A stretch of 64,000 nucleotides of DNA from Pyrinomonadaceae bacterium. Its GTDB lineage: Bacteria; Acidobacteriota; Blastocatellia; Pyrinomonadales; Pyrinomonadaceae. Below are positions 17,603 through 26,321 of this stretch, in pieces. Where the stretch lies: the NCBI GenBank assembly GCA_036277115.1, contig DASUNM010000021.1, positions 372,001-436,000 of the forward strand. The letters run 5' to 3'. How positions within the stretch are numbered: the first letter of the stretch is position 1; each line of letters opens with the position of its first letter. The position numbers and the translations under genes are program-made. The notes beneath the pieces are model-generated. The model made no database searches. It was not told the origin of the DNA and saw only the letters and a program-made list of their open reading frames with translations.

Positions 17603-18820
17603 ATGTTTGACTATTTAATTGTTGGAGCGGGATTCGCGGGCAGCGTGCTCGCCGAGCGCCTCGCCCGAGGTTCGAACAAGAAGGTGCTGATATGCGACAA
17701 GCGTCCGCACATCGGCGGGAACGCCTACGATCATTACAACGAGCATGGCGTGCTGGTGCACAAGTACGGCCCACATATTTTCCATACGAACTCGCGCGAA
17801 GTGTTCGAATATCTTTCGCGGTTTACTGAGTGGCGTCCCTACCAGCATAGCGTGCGCGCGAGCGTAGACGGCCAGATAGTTCCGATCCCGATCAATCTCA
17901 ACACGATTAACGCGCTCTACGGCCTCAGCCTGACATCCTTTGAGATGGAAGATTTTCTGAAGAAGGTCGCTGAGCCGCGCGAACAGGTTCGCACTTCGGA
18001 AGACGTTGTCATCGGCACCGTGGGCCGCGAGCTGTACGAAAAATTCTTTAAGAATTACACACGTAAGCAGTGGGGACTGGATCCGTCGGAGCTGGATGCC
18101 AGCGTTACTTCGCGTATTCCCACGCGGACCAATCGTGACGATCGGTACTTCACTGATACTTATCAGGCCATGCCGCTGCACGGCTACACGCGTATGTTCG
18201 AGAACATGCTCGATCATCCCAACATCAAAGTGCTGCTGAACTGTGATTACCGCGAGGTCGAGAAGGAAATTCCTCATCGGGAGATGATTTACACGGGGCC
18301 GGTGGATGCGTTCTTTGGTTATTGCTACGGCAAGCTGCCGTATCGGTCGCTCGAGTTCAAACACGAAACGCACAACCAGCAGACGTTTCAGTCAGCGCCC
18401 GTGATTAACTACCCGAACGACCACCTCTACACACGCGTGACGGAATTCAAGTACTTAACGGGCCAGGAGCATTCAAAGACGAGCATCGTTTACGAGTTTC
18501 CGAAGAGCGAGGGTGACCCGTATTACCCGGTGCCGCGGAAAGAAAACGCGGACGTCTACGCCCGTTACAAGGCGTTGGCCGACAAGACACCGGAAGTGCA
18601 CTTCGTCGGTCGTCTGGCGACCTACAAGTACTACAACATGGACCAAATCGTCGCGCAGGCACTGACCGTCTATGCGAAGATGTCGAGCGTCAAACGAAAG
18701 GAAGCGCTGATTCTGGAAAACGGACATCCGAACGGAAAGCATGTCACGGCAACCAAGGCGACCCTTCCGGAGCTGACTCCGAGCAATGGCGGGAATGGCG
18801 AGATACGAAGGGCTCTTTGA
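17603..18820 (+). CDS. glf: UDP-galactopyranose mutase
   Basis: FAD-dependent enzyme converting UDP-galactopyranose to UDP-galactofuranose. FAD site IVGAGFAGSVLAERLA (residues 6-21) and HIGGNAYDHYNEHG; substrate regions GPHIFHTN, FFKNYTRKQWG, RIPTRTNRDDRYFTD; C-terminal GRLATYKYYNMDQIV. 405 aa, close to the family norm plus a short tail. The start (MFDYLIVGAG) follows a GGGGAG sequence. Its 3' end overlaps the next gene by 35 bp, consistent with one operon. It indicates that the organism makes galactofuranose-containing glycans. Confidence 0.96.
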   Translation: MFDYLIVGAGFAGSVLAERLARGSNKKVLICDKRPHIGGNAYDHYNEHGVLVHKYGPHIFHTNSREVFEYLSRFTEWRPYQHSVRASVDGQIVPIPINLNTINALYGLSLTSFEMEDFLKKVAEPREQVRTSEDVVIGTVGRELYEKFFKNYTRKQWGLDPSELDASVTSRIPTRTNRDDRYFTDTYQAMPLHGYTRMFENMLDHPNIKVLLNCDYREVEKEIPHREMIYTGPVDAFFGYCYGKLPYRSLEFKHETHNQQTFQSAPVINYPNDHLYTRVTEFKYLTGQEHSKTSIVYEFPKSEGDPYYPVPRKENADVYARYKALADKTPEVHFVGRLATYKYYNMDQIVAQALTVYAKMSSVKRKEALILENGHPNGKHVTATKATLPELTPSNGGNGEIRRAL

Positions 18821-19949
18821 AAGTTTCTTTCTCGGCGGTTTCGAATGTTCGACGCATCGGCTGGCGTCCGGCAAGCGACTCGACGAGATTGCCTTCACTC
18901 ATCACGATCGCCTCGCGCGCGAAGACTACCTGCGTCTGCATGAGCAGGGAATTGCGGCCGCGCGTGACGGTCTGCGTTGGCATCTGATCGAAAGCACGCC
19001 GGGCGCGTACGACTTCTCGAGTCTCCTGCCAATGATGCGGGCCGCGCGGGAAACGAACACGCAGGTAATCTGGGATCTGTTTCATTACGGCTGGCCCGAT
19101 TGGCTCGGCCTGTTTGAGCCGCGTTTCATCGATGCCTTCGCGAAATACGCGCGTGAGTTTGCCCGTCTCTGGCGCGAAGAGTCGGACATCGTTCTGTTTG
19201 CCTGTCCGACAAATGAGATTTCATTCTTCTCGTGGGCGGCGGGCGACGCGGCGGCGTTTAATCCGTTCTCTCACGGCCGCGGCGACCAATTGAAAGAGCA
19301 GCTGGTGCGCGCGAACATTGCGGCCTGTGAAGCTTTGTGGGACATCGACAAGCGGACACGCATCGCGCAAATCGATCCGATGATCAATGTGCTGCCGCTG
19401 GATCCGAACAATCCTGAGCACGCGCGTGAGGCTGAGGCTTATCGCGTGTCCCAGTACGAAGCGTGGGACATGTTGGCCGGGCGTGTAAAGCCCGAGCTCG
19501 GTGGTGATCCAAAGTATCTCGATATAATCGGCGGCAACTATTACCTGCGCAATCAGTGGTTTCTCGGCGCCGGCTTTGGCGGCTTTATTGAGCCCGAAAA
19601 CCCGCGCTATAGGCCGCTTCGCGAAATAATTGAAGAACTGTATGCGCGATATCAACGCCCATTCTTTGTTGCCGAAACTGGAATTGAAGACGAGTTGCGC
19701 CCGAAATGGTTTCGCTACGTCTGCACTGAAGCGCGCGCGGCGCTGCAGGAAGGTGTGGAACTTCAGGGCATTTGTCTTTACCCAATTGTGAACCACCCCG
19801 GTTGGGACGACGACCGGCATTGCCACAACGGCCTTTGGGACTATCCAAACGAGCAGGGCCAGCGCGAAATCTACCAACCGCTGGCTGACGAGCTACAGGA
19901 CCAACGAAAGCTGTTTCAGGAACTTCTGCCGCGGAGAGAATCTGTCTAA
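18786..19949 (+). CDS. Clan GH-A glycoside hydrolase-like protein (GH1-like)
   Basis: 387-aa protein with a (beta/alpha)8-hydrolase look. FECSTHRLASG lies near the start, followed by DGLRWHLIESTPGAYDFSS and VIWDLFHYGWPDWL. Acid/base Glu is in CPTNE (E144) and the probable nucleophile in FVAETG (E297), the usual beta-4 and beta-7 positions. No signal peptide, so intracellular. The start lies inside the end of glf (35-bp overlap); the second ATG at 18795 is equally possible. The last base of the TAA is shared with the galE ATG. It may trim galactosides or act in glycan assembly; substrate unknown. Confidence 0.8.
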   Translation: MAGMARYEGLFESFFLGGFECSTHRLASGKRLDEIAFTHHDRLAREDYLRLHEQGIAAARDGLRWHLIESTPGAYDFSSLLPMMRAARETNTQVIWDLFHYGWPDWLGLFEPRFIDAFAKYAREFARLWREESDIVLFACPTNEISFFSWAAGDAAAFNPFSHGRGDQLKEQLVRANIAACEALWDIDKRTRIAQIDPMINVLPLDPNNPEHAREAEAYRVSQYEAWDMLAGRVKPELGGDPKYLDIIGGNYYLRNQWFLGAGFGGFIEPENPRYRPLREIIEELYARYQRPFFVAETGIEDELRPKWFRYVCTEARAALQEGVELQGICLYPIVNHPGWDDDRHCHNGLWDYPNEQGQREIYQPLADELQDQRKLFQELLPRRESV

Positions 19950-20929
19950 TGCGAGTTTTGGTTACCGGAGGAGCGGGTTACATCGGCAGCGTTGTCGTTG
20001 AAGGACTTTTGCGCGATGCCCACGACGTTGTTGTCTACGACAACCTCGGGAAAGGCCATCGACAGAGTGTCCCGGCGAACATCCCTTTCGTCCAATCCGA
20101 TTTGCTCGACCGCGATCGACTGATCGAAGTTTTTCGTGAGCACGAAATAGAAGCCGTGATCCACATGGCCGCTGATTCTTTAGTCGGCGAGTCCGTGCAG
20201 AATCCGGCTAAGTACTATCGAAATAATGTCGATGCCGGGTTGTCGCTGTTAGACGCCATGCGTGACGCCGGTGTGAAGCGCCTCGTGTTCTCTTCAACCG
20301 CTGCGGTTTACGGCGAGCCTGAGAAGCAGCCCATCGAAGAAGCGGATCTGACCAACCCGACGAACCCTTACGGCGAAACGAAGCTCGCGTTCGAACGCGC
20401 TTTGCGTTGGTATGAGAGTGCCTATGGCATTCGTTATGCGTCGCTGCGCTACTTCAACGCGGCGGGCGCGACGGAGCGTTGTGGGGAGTGGCACGATCCG
20501 GAAACGCACTTGATTCCGTTAGTGCTGCAAGCTGCCACCGGTCAGCGCGAACACGTTGAAATTTACGGCGAAGACTACAACACGCGCGACGGCACCTGCG
20601 TCCGCGACTACATTCATGTCGTGGATCTTGCTCGCGCGCACATTTTGGCGCTGCAGATACTGGGCGAGCGCAGCGCAATCTACAACCTAGGCTGTGGCGG
20701 CGCCGGCTATTCCGTCCGCCAAGTCATCGACGTGGCAAATGAGATTACCGGACACGAAATTCCCATCAAGATTGGACCGCGGCGACCCGGCGACCCCGCG
20801 GTACTGATAGCGAGCTCGGAAAAGATCAAACGCGAGCTTGGATGGGCCCCGCAGTTTCAGGACTTGCGGAAGATCGTGGATTCGGCCTGGCAATGGTTGC
20901 AGCAACACCCTCGCGGTTACGGCGAATAA
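19949..20929 (+). CDS. galE: UDP-glucose 4-epimerase
   Basis: NAD-dependent interconversion of UDP-glucose and UDP-galactose (Leloir pathway), supplying the neighbouring mutase. Rossmann motif GGAGYIG (residues 7-13), catalytic Ser region FSSTAAVYGEP, YGETK catalytic Tyr/Lys, and the family segment DYNTRDGTCVRDYIHVVDLA. 326 aa, normal. ATG overlaps the preceding stop (TAATG), suggesting coupled translation. Confidence 0.96.
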   Translation: MRVLVTGGAGYIGSVVVEGLLRDAHDVVVYDNLGKGHRQSVPANIPFVQSDLLDRDRLIEVFREHEIEAVIHMAADSLVGESVQNPAKYYRNNVDAGLSLLDAMRDAGVKRLVFSSTAAVYGEPEKQPIEEADLTNPTNPYGETKLAFERALRWYESAYGIRYASLRYFNAAGATERCGEWHDPETHLIPLVLQAATGQREHVEIYGEDYNTRDGTCVRDYIHVVDLARAHILALQILGERSAIYNLGCGGAGYSVRQVIDVANEITGHEIPIKIGPRRPGDPAVLIASSEKIKRELGWAPQFQDLRKIVDSAWQWLQQHPRGYGE

Positions 20930-20962
20930 TGAGCGTTCGAGGTAGGGTATTGGTCTATTCCG

Positions 20963-21124
20963 TCTCCCTCTGGGAGAGGGTTAGGGTGAGGATTTAGCGG
21001 CGTAATAGCTCAGTTATTTTCTCGGTGTCGTGAGGGCGACGACACCGAGAAGTTAGTTCAAAAAATCCTTGTGCTCGCTAAGCTTCGCACCCTCACCCCG
21101 GCCCTCTCCCAGAGGGAGAGGGAG
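20963..21124. repeat. Inverted pair of type C repeats around a perfect hairpin
   Basis: CTCCCTCTGGGAGAGGG then TTAGGGTGAGG (20963-20992) is inverted at 21088-21124 (CCTCACC...CCCTCTCCCAGAGGGAG). Between them is a perfect 12-bp stem, 21019-21030 with 21040-21051. That stem probably terminates the galE transcript inefficiently, as no strong T-run follows. The right copy creates a false N-terminal extension (TLTPALSQRERER) on galK. Confidence 0.8.
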
Positions 21125-21142
21125 CGCGTGCTTTCTGGAACA

Positions 21143-22315
21143 ATGGTCGACGTTAACCATCTGCGATCGGTTTTTGAGGAAACTTACGGCTCGGTTCCAA
21201 GAGTTTTCTCAGCCCCCGGCCGCGTCAACCTTATCGGCGAGCACACCGACTACAACGAAGGTTTCGTGCTGCCGATGGCAATTGACCGTCGCACGTATGT
21301 CGCGATTGGGCAGCGGAATGATCGTCGCGTCCGGGTGAAGTCCCTCGTTTTGAAAGAAGATGGGGAGTTCAATCTCGATGATCGATCGCTGGCCGGCGAA
21401 AGAAAATGGCTTTGCTACGTCGCGGGCGTGGCGTGGACGATTGCTGAACAAGGTTTGAAGCTTACCGGCGCTGACTTGCTTATCGATTCCGACGTGCCGA
21501 TCGGCGGTGGCCTGTCATCGTCCGCTGCGCTTGAGGTGGCAACGGGTAAGGCGTTGACGACAATTGCCGGAGTGAAGATTGACGACGTGGCGCTGGCGTT
21601 GGCGGCTCAACAAGCCGAAACGGTTTTCGTAGGAGCAAGAGTCGGCATCATGGATCAACTAACGGCAGTCCTGGGGCGCAAAGATCACGCGCTGTTGATC
21701 GATTGCCGATCCCTGGAAGCGAAACCAATTTCGCTGGCGAACTTTAAGGCGGCGATGGTTGTTTGCAACACCAACGTTAAGCACGACCTCGCTTCGTCGG
21801 TCTACAATCAGCGGCGCGCAGAGTGTGAACGCGGAGTAGAGCTTCTGAAGCTGAAATTGCCACATATACGATCGCTCCGCGACATAACGGTTGACGACCT
21901 TCAGAAGCACGAGAGCGAGTTGCCGGCGACGGTACGCCGGCGCTGCCGGCACGTGGTCACAGAGAACGATCGCACATTGAAAGCGTTCCGTGCTTTACGT
22001 GACGGCAACACTGAGCTGCTCGGCCGATTAATGAATGCTTCGCACGAATCGCTCCGTAATGATTATGAAGTCAGCTCTCCGGAACTTGATACGATGGTCC
22101 AAATTGCCTTGCGTCAGGAGGCCGTCATTGGTGCGCGCATGACCGGCGGCGGCTTCGGTGGCTGCACGATCAATATTGTCCGACCGGACGCCGTGGACGA
22201 CTTCGGCCGGTTTGTGCGAAGCGAGTATCGGGCCGCAACTAACATTGAACCGGATATTTGGTTAGTAAAAGCCGACGCAGGCACGCGCGAAGAGGTGTCA
22301 GTACCACTTTCATGA
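21143..22315 (+). CDS. galK: Galactokinase
   Basis: GHMP kinase phosphorylating galactose at C1. GRVNLIGEHTDYNEG is the galactokinase signature, followed by GGGLSSSAALEVA (ATP loop) and ARMTGGGFGGC near the C-terminus. 390 aa, normal. The frame opens at 21071 but its first 24 codons come from the type C repeat, so ATG 21143 (MVDVNHLRSVF) is chosen. The GH2 gene follows within 10 bp, so released galactose and its phosphorylation are probably co-expressed. Confidence 0.95.
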   Translation: MVDVNHLRSVFEETYGSVPRVFSAPGRVNLIGEHTDYNEGFVLPMAIDRRTYVAIGQRNDRRVRVKSLVLKEDGEFNLDDRSLAGERKWLCYVAGVAWTIAEQGLKLTGADLLIDSDVPIGGGLSSSAALEVATGKALTTIAGVKIDDVALALAAQQAETVFVGARVGIMDQLTAVLGRKDHALLIDCRSLEAKPISLANFKAAMVVCNTNVKHDLASSVYNQRRAECERGVELLKLKLPHIRSLRDITVDDLQKHESELPATVRRRCRHVVTENDRTLKAFRALRDGNTELLGRLMNASHESLRNDYEVSSPELDTMVQIALRQEAVIGARMTGGGFGGCTINIVRPDAVDDFGRFVRSEYRAATNIEPDIWLVKADAGTREEVSVPLS

Positions 22316-22324
22316 CAACCAGCG

Positions 22325-24130
22325 ATGCCTAACCAAAACATTCCTCGTCCCGAATATCCGCGTCCTCAGTTCATCCGTGAACCGTGGCTAAATCTAAACG
22401 GCGAATGGGAATTCGCGTTCGATGATGCTGACGAAGGACAGGACGCCGGCTGGCACGATGGCCGTGAGCTGCCTTTGCGCATCATGGTTCCGTTTGCGTA
22501 TCAAACGGAGCTCTCGGGGATCAACGAGAAATCCGTCCATGAAATCGTCTGGTACGCTCGAAGCTTCGAGATTCCAAACGACTGGCAGCAGTCTGATGTG
22601 CTTTTGAATTTTGGCGCGGTCGATTACGCCTCAACGGTTTGGATTAACGGGCAGCAGGTCGGTCATAACCAGGGCGGGCATGTTCCTTTTCAATTCGACA
22701 TCGCGCCGTACCTGAAGCCGGGCGTGAATCGCATCACCCTGCGCGTTGAAGATCGACAAGACCCGAGTCAGCCGCGGGGCAAACAATCGCACACTGGTTT
22801 GCCGGTCGGTATCGATTACTACAATACGACGGGAATTTGGCAGACGGTTTGGCTGGAAAGTGCGCCGCCGATTCGGGTCGAAGAGATTCAGATCGTCCCG
22901 CGCGCGGACAACAACCAGGTTTACCTCGCCGTGTTTCTGCATGCACCGTCCGCGGCCTGGCAGATCAAAGTTGAAGTTTTTGATCATGGCCTTTCGGTGG
23001 CGCGCGCTGAAGAGTTCACGCCGGTGGCTACCGGGCAGTTCGTGCTCCGGATTCCTTACGCGAAACTCTGGTATCCGCATTCACCGCATCTCTACGACCT
23101 GCGCATTCGCTTGTATGACGACAAGAACACGTTGCTCGATGAGGTGACTTCATACTTCGGAATGCGTGGCATTGAGTTACGCAACGGATCCATCCGAATT
23201 AACGGCGAGCCGATCTACCTGAAGATGATTCTGGATCAGGGCTACTTTCCGGGCGGTTATCTCACTGCGGCCTCGGACGAAGCTCTGCAAACCGACATTG
23301 GCTGGACGAAGATGTTCGGCTTCAACGGCGCGCGCAAACATCAAAAGGTCGAAGATCCACGCTGGTTGTACTGGTGCGATCGGTTGGGGCTGCTGGTTTG
23401 GGAAGAGATGCCCAATGCGCGTGAATGGTCACTTGAGTCGGAGGAGTTGCTTTCCGCCGAATGGCAGCGCGCGGTGCGCCGCGATTTGAATCATCCCTGC
23501 ATCATTGCCTGGGTGCCCGTGAACGAGAGTATGGGTTTTCCGGGACTCGAGCAGGAGCATGCTGGACAATACGCCTATCTCGAACGAATGGTCCGCGCGA
23601 CGCGCCGGATTGATCCGACGCGGCCGGTCGTCGATAACGACGGCTGGGAACACAGCGACATCACAGATGTATGTGCCATTCACGACTACACCCCGACGGC
23701 GGCGCTTTTGCGCGAACGCTATCGCGATAAATTATCCGGCGGCGAACTGCCATTAAAAGTCTGGGTCGGCGAGAAGCCTCTGTTCGCGCGTGGTTCAGAA
23801 TATCGCGGACAGCCGATCGTCCTTTCCGAGGTGGGTGGGTTTCTGGCGGTCCCGCAGGATATTCCTGAGGAGCACCGCGATTTGCTCTATCAGTTCTATG
23901 ACTCGTTCAAGACACCTGAGGAATTACTCGCCAAGTATCGCGATCTGGCGGAAGGCATCGCATCTCTGAAGTTCCTCGCCGGTTTTTGCTACACACAGCT
24001 GACCGACATCGAACAGGAGATCAACGGTCTGCTTACTTTCGATCGACGACCGAAGGTGCCACCTGAGAAGATTGCCGAGATTCATCGCGAAGTCTTCAAG
24101 GCGGTCGAGGCAGCCATGCGAGAACGTTAG
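22325..24130 (+). CDS. Glycoside hydrolase family 2 enzyme (beta-galactosidase/glucuronidase type)
   Basis: 601-aa GH2 protein. A jelly-roll N-terminal domain has REPWLNLNGEWEFAFDD, VDYASTVWINGQQVG and HTGLPVGIDYYNTTGIWQTV. An immunoglobulin-like middle comes next, then the TIM barrel with acid/base E401 in VPVNES and nucleophile E502 in LSEVGG. No signal peptide, so cytoplasmic. Its position directly after galK suggests cleavage of imported beta-galactosides, but GH2 covers several specificities. It lacks the long C-terminal domains of LacZ. Confidence 0.9.
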   Translation: MPNQNIPRPEYPRPQFIREPWLNLNGEWEFAFDDADEGQDAGWHDGRELPLRIMVPFAYQTELSGINEKSVHEIVWYARSFEIPNDWQQSDVLLNFGAVDYASTVWINGQQVGHNQGGHVPFQFDIAPYLKPGVNRITLRVEDRQDPSQPRGKQSHTGLPVGIDYYNTTGIWQTVWLESAPPIRVEEIQIVPRADNNQVYLAVFLHAPSAAWQIKVEVFDHGLSVARAEEFTPVATGQFVLRIPYAKLWYPHSPHLYDLRIRLYDDKNTLLDEVTSYFGMRGIELRNGSIRINGEPIYLKMILDQGYFPGGYLTAASDEALQTDIGWTKMFGFNGARKHQKVEDPRWLYWCDRLGLLVWEEMPNAREWSLESEELLSAEWQRAVRRDLNHPCIIAWVPVNESMGFPGLEQEHAGQYAYLERMVRATRRIDPTRPVVDNDGWEHSDITDVCAIHDYTPTAALLRERYRDKLSGGELPLKVWVGEKPLFARGSEYRGQPIVLSEVGGFLAVPQDIPEEHRDLLYQFYDSFKTPEELLAKYRDLAEGIASLKFLAGFCYTQLTDIEQEINGLLTFDRRPKVPPEKIAEIHREVFKAVEAAMRER

Positions 24131-24138
24131 TCCCAATC

Positions 24139-24597
24139 ATGCCTAAGAAAAGCGCCGGCTTGTTGCTGTACCGGCACCACGAAGGTTCAATCGAGGTGCT
24201 GCTCGTTCATCCGGGCGGTCCGTTCTGGCGCAACAAAGACGAAGGCGCCTGGACCATTCCCAAAGGCGAATTCCAGGATGAAGTACCGCTCGCCGCGGCC
24301 CAGCGCGAATTCAAAGAAGAAACCGGCTTGGCACCTCCCGACGGGAACTACATTCCCCTAACGCCGATCAAACAGAAGAACGGCAAGATCGTTAGCGCCT
24401 GGGCCGTGGAAGGCGACTTCGATCCGGCAACACTGAACAGCAATGAGTTCGAAACTGAATGGCCGCCGAGATCGGGCCGGATGCAGAAGTTTCCCGAGGT
24501 GGATCGAGCTGAGTGGTTTGCGCCGGACGTGGCGAAGCAAAAGATGTTGAGTGGGCAGGGAGCACTGGTGGATGAACTTATTGGCAAGCTCGAGTAA
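24139..24597 (+). CDS. Nudix hydrolase
   Basis: 152-aa single-domain Nudix pyrophosphohydrolase. The box reads GEFQDE then REFKEETGL; the gap between Gly and the first Glu is one residue shorter than the G-x5-E consensus, a known variation. KKSAGLLLYRH and the LLVHPGGPFW strand are typical of the MutT/AP4A-like branch. It starts 8 bp after the GH2 stop. Substrate unknown. Confidence 0.88.
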   Translation: MPKKSAGLLLYRHHEGSIEVLLVHPGGPFWRNKDEGAWTIPKGEFQDEVPLAAAQREFKEETGLAPPDGNYIPLTPIKQKNGKIVSAWAVEGDFDPATLNSNEFETEWPPRSGRMQKFPEVDRAEWFAPDVAKQKMLSGQGALVDELIGKLE

Positions 24598-24696
24598 TCC
24601 GGGCGTTTAATCATCCTGACGAGGGACTTAGGCGTTGACGCTTAACGCAACGCCGCATTACAATTCGCTCGTTCAGCTTGATTGCTAACCTTCAAC

Positions 24697-25575
24697 GTGA
24701 ATAGACAAAACAATTTACTGAATCTTTGCGTAGCAGCTGTTATCTGCGTGATTGCGGCTGCGTCTGGTGTGCGCGCTCAGCAGCGGCCGCTGATCACCGA
24801 AGACGTCGACATCATTCCGCCCGGCTCAATGCGGTTGGAAGTCGGCATGGATTTTCTGCAGAACGTAAAGTTTCCGGTCTCAGGTTTGAATGGCGACCTG
24901 ACGCGGGCGGGCGTCATCGGCATAAACATTGGGCTGTCCCCGAACGTGGAAGTGCAGATTGAGGGCGTCGCGCAAAACTTCCTGAGCATAAATTCGCAGG
25001 GTCTAAGCGCAATTCCTTTGGAGCTCGCCCCCGGCGCCAACTCAACGAACGACTTCGGCGACTTCACGCTCTCAACCAAGATTAAGCTGCGCGCGGAAAC
25101 TAAGAACGGGCCGTCGATCGGGTTCCGGTTCGGCGTCCAGCTGCCGAACTCGAGCCAGGGCCGCGGCATCGGTCTGAACCAGACCAACGCATACGGTCAG
25201 GTGCTTGTCGGAAAGAAGTTCGGCCGCAACGGCCGCGTGAACACGTTTGGCAATCTCGGCGTTGCTATTCTCACGGCGCCAACCCAACTGTTCTCGCAGA
25301 ACGACGTGATCACCTACGGCGCCGCGAGCATCATTCGGCTCAATGATCAATTCAGCATCGCCGGCGAGGTAAACGGCCGCGTGAACACGCGCCCCGGCGA
25401 CGGACCGTTGGGAACTGAGTCGCAAGGCGAAGCGCGCCTGGGAATGCAGATTCGCGCGTCCGGTCTGAGATTCGATTTTGCCGGCATCAAAGGCCTGACA
25501 AGTCACAGCCCGCGCTCGGGACTTACCGTAGGCGTTACGTACGACACCCCTTCAATCTTCAAACCAGCACAGTAA
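24697..25575 (+). CDS. Predicted outer-membrane beta-barrel protein of unknown function
   Basis: About 292 aa with a signal peptide (LCVAAVICVIAAASGVRAQ, then QRPLITEDVD). The rest is alternating amphipathic strands rich in Gly, Asn and Phe (GVIGINIGLSPNVEVQIEGV, YGQVLVGKKFGRNGRVNTFG), fitting a small barrel such as the phenol-degradation MetA-pathway/transporter-like group. GTG 24697 or the in-frame TTG at 24682 are both possible; neither has a clear Shine-Dalgarno. Function unknown. Confidence 0.68.
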   Translation: MNRQNNLLNLCVAAVICVIAAASGVRAQQRPLITEDVDIIPPGSMRLEVGMDFLQNVKFPVSGLNGDLTRAGVIGINIGLSPNVEVQIEGVAQNFLSINSQGLSAIPLELAPGANSTNDFGDFTLSTKIKLRAETKNGPSIGFRFGVQLPNSSQGRGIGLNQTNAYGQVLVGKKFGRNGRVNTFGNLGVAILTAPTQLFSQNDVITYGAASIIRLNDQFSIAGEVNGRVNTRPGDGPLGTESQGEARLGMQIRASGLRFDFAGIKGLTSHSPRSGLTVGVTYDTPSIFKPAQ

Positions 25576-25578
25576 ACC

Positions 25579-25655
25579 GGTGACAGATAACTGGTAACAG
25601 GTGACAGGTTGCTACGACCATCTTCCTGTCACCCGTTACCTGTCACCTGTCACCG
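25579..25655. repeat. Inverted heptamer arrays (GGTGACA type)
   Basis: Left array of four 7-nt units, GGTGACA, GATAACT, GGTAACA, GGTGACA (25579-25606). Right array TGTCACC, CGTTACC, TGTCACC, TGTCACC (25627-25654) is its inverse. A 20-nt spacer separates them. It fills the gap between two genes and ends 4 bp before the next ATG, so it lies in that gene's translation start region. Confidence 0.85.
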
Positions 25656-25658
25656 ATT

Positions 25659-26315
25659 ATGTTTGATTGGCTCGATGCCATAGCCCGACGCGTTGGAGGT
25701 TTCATTGTCGGCGTGCCGGTTTACTACGCCGGGCCGGCGATGATTCTGATAGGCGCTTTGGACTCGTCGCTGCTCTCGCTGCCTGAAATCAACGATTACC
25801 TCGTGGTTGCGCGTTGTTACGCGCATCCGAAGACAGCTTTTTTCTTTCCGCTTTTTCCCGCAATTGGCTCCGTGCTTGGTTGCTTGCTCCTGTACACGAT
25901 TTTCAAGCGCGGCGGATTGGCAGTTCTTCATCGACGCTTTCGCGCCGATCGAGTCGCGAAGGTTGAGCGTGCTTACGCGCGCTTTGGGGTGTTTGCGCTG
26001 GCGATTCCGGCTTTGTTGCCGCCGCCTTTGCCCTTCAAGATTTTCGTCGCGACGGCGGGCGCGTTGCAGTTTCCGCGGCGCAAGTTTCTGCTGACGATTC
26101 TGATCGCGCGATCGACACGCTATTACGTAGAAGGCATCCTCGCGGTTTACTATGGCGAAGCTGTCCTAAGATTCCTGAAAGACAATGGACTGCTCATCGT
26201 GAGCATCGTCGCGGCGGTGGCCGTGCTTGGCCTCGCGATTTACCTCATCTCGCGCCGGGGCAGAACGGCCGTCGAAGAGGGGAAGCACATCACTGAAGAT
26301 TCACTGAAAGGCTGA
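25659..26315 (+). CDS. VTT-domain (DedA/YqaA-like) membrane protein
   Basis: 218-aa polytopic protein with the VTT (SNARE-associated/DedA superfamily) domain, a group now linked to lipid scrambling and undecaprenyl-phosphate handling. Visible: ALDSSLLSLPEINDYLVV, GSVLGCLLLYTIFKRGG, LLPPPLPFKIFVATAGAL (the conserved amphipathic/Pro motif), and a C-terminal membrane helix. It starts just after a heptamer repeat. The next gene is a paralogue 6 bp downstream. Confidence 0.85.
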   Translation: MFDWLDAIARRVGGFIVGVPVYYAGPAMILIGALDSSLLSLPEINDYLVVARCYAHPKTAFFFPLFPAIGSVLGCLLLYTIFKRGGLAVLHRRFRADRVAKVERAYARFGVFALAIPALLPPPLPFKIFVATAGALQFPRRKFLLTILIARSTRYYVEGILAVYYGEAVLRFLKDNGLLIVSIVAAVAVLGLAIYLISRRGRTAVEEGKHITEDSLKG

Positions 26316-26321
26316 TCATAT

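Noticed and set aside
17615-18373. 252-residue frame antisense to glf
   Set aside because: Shadow of a clear UDP-galactopyranose mutase; no recognisable domain.
19221-19877. 218-residue frame antisense to the GH-A-like gene
   Set aside because: The plus-strand protein has catalytic Glu motifs and operon overlaps; the antisense frame has none.
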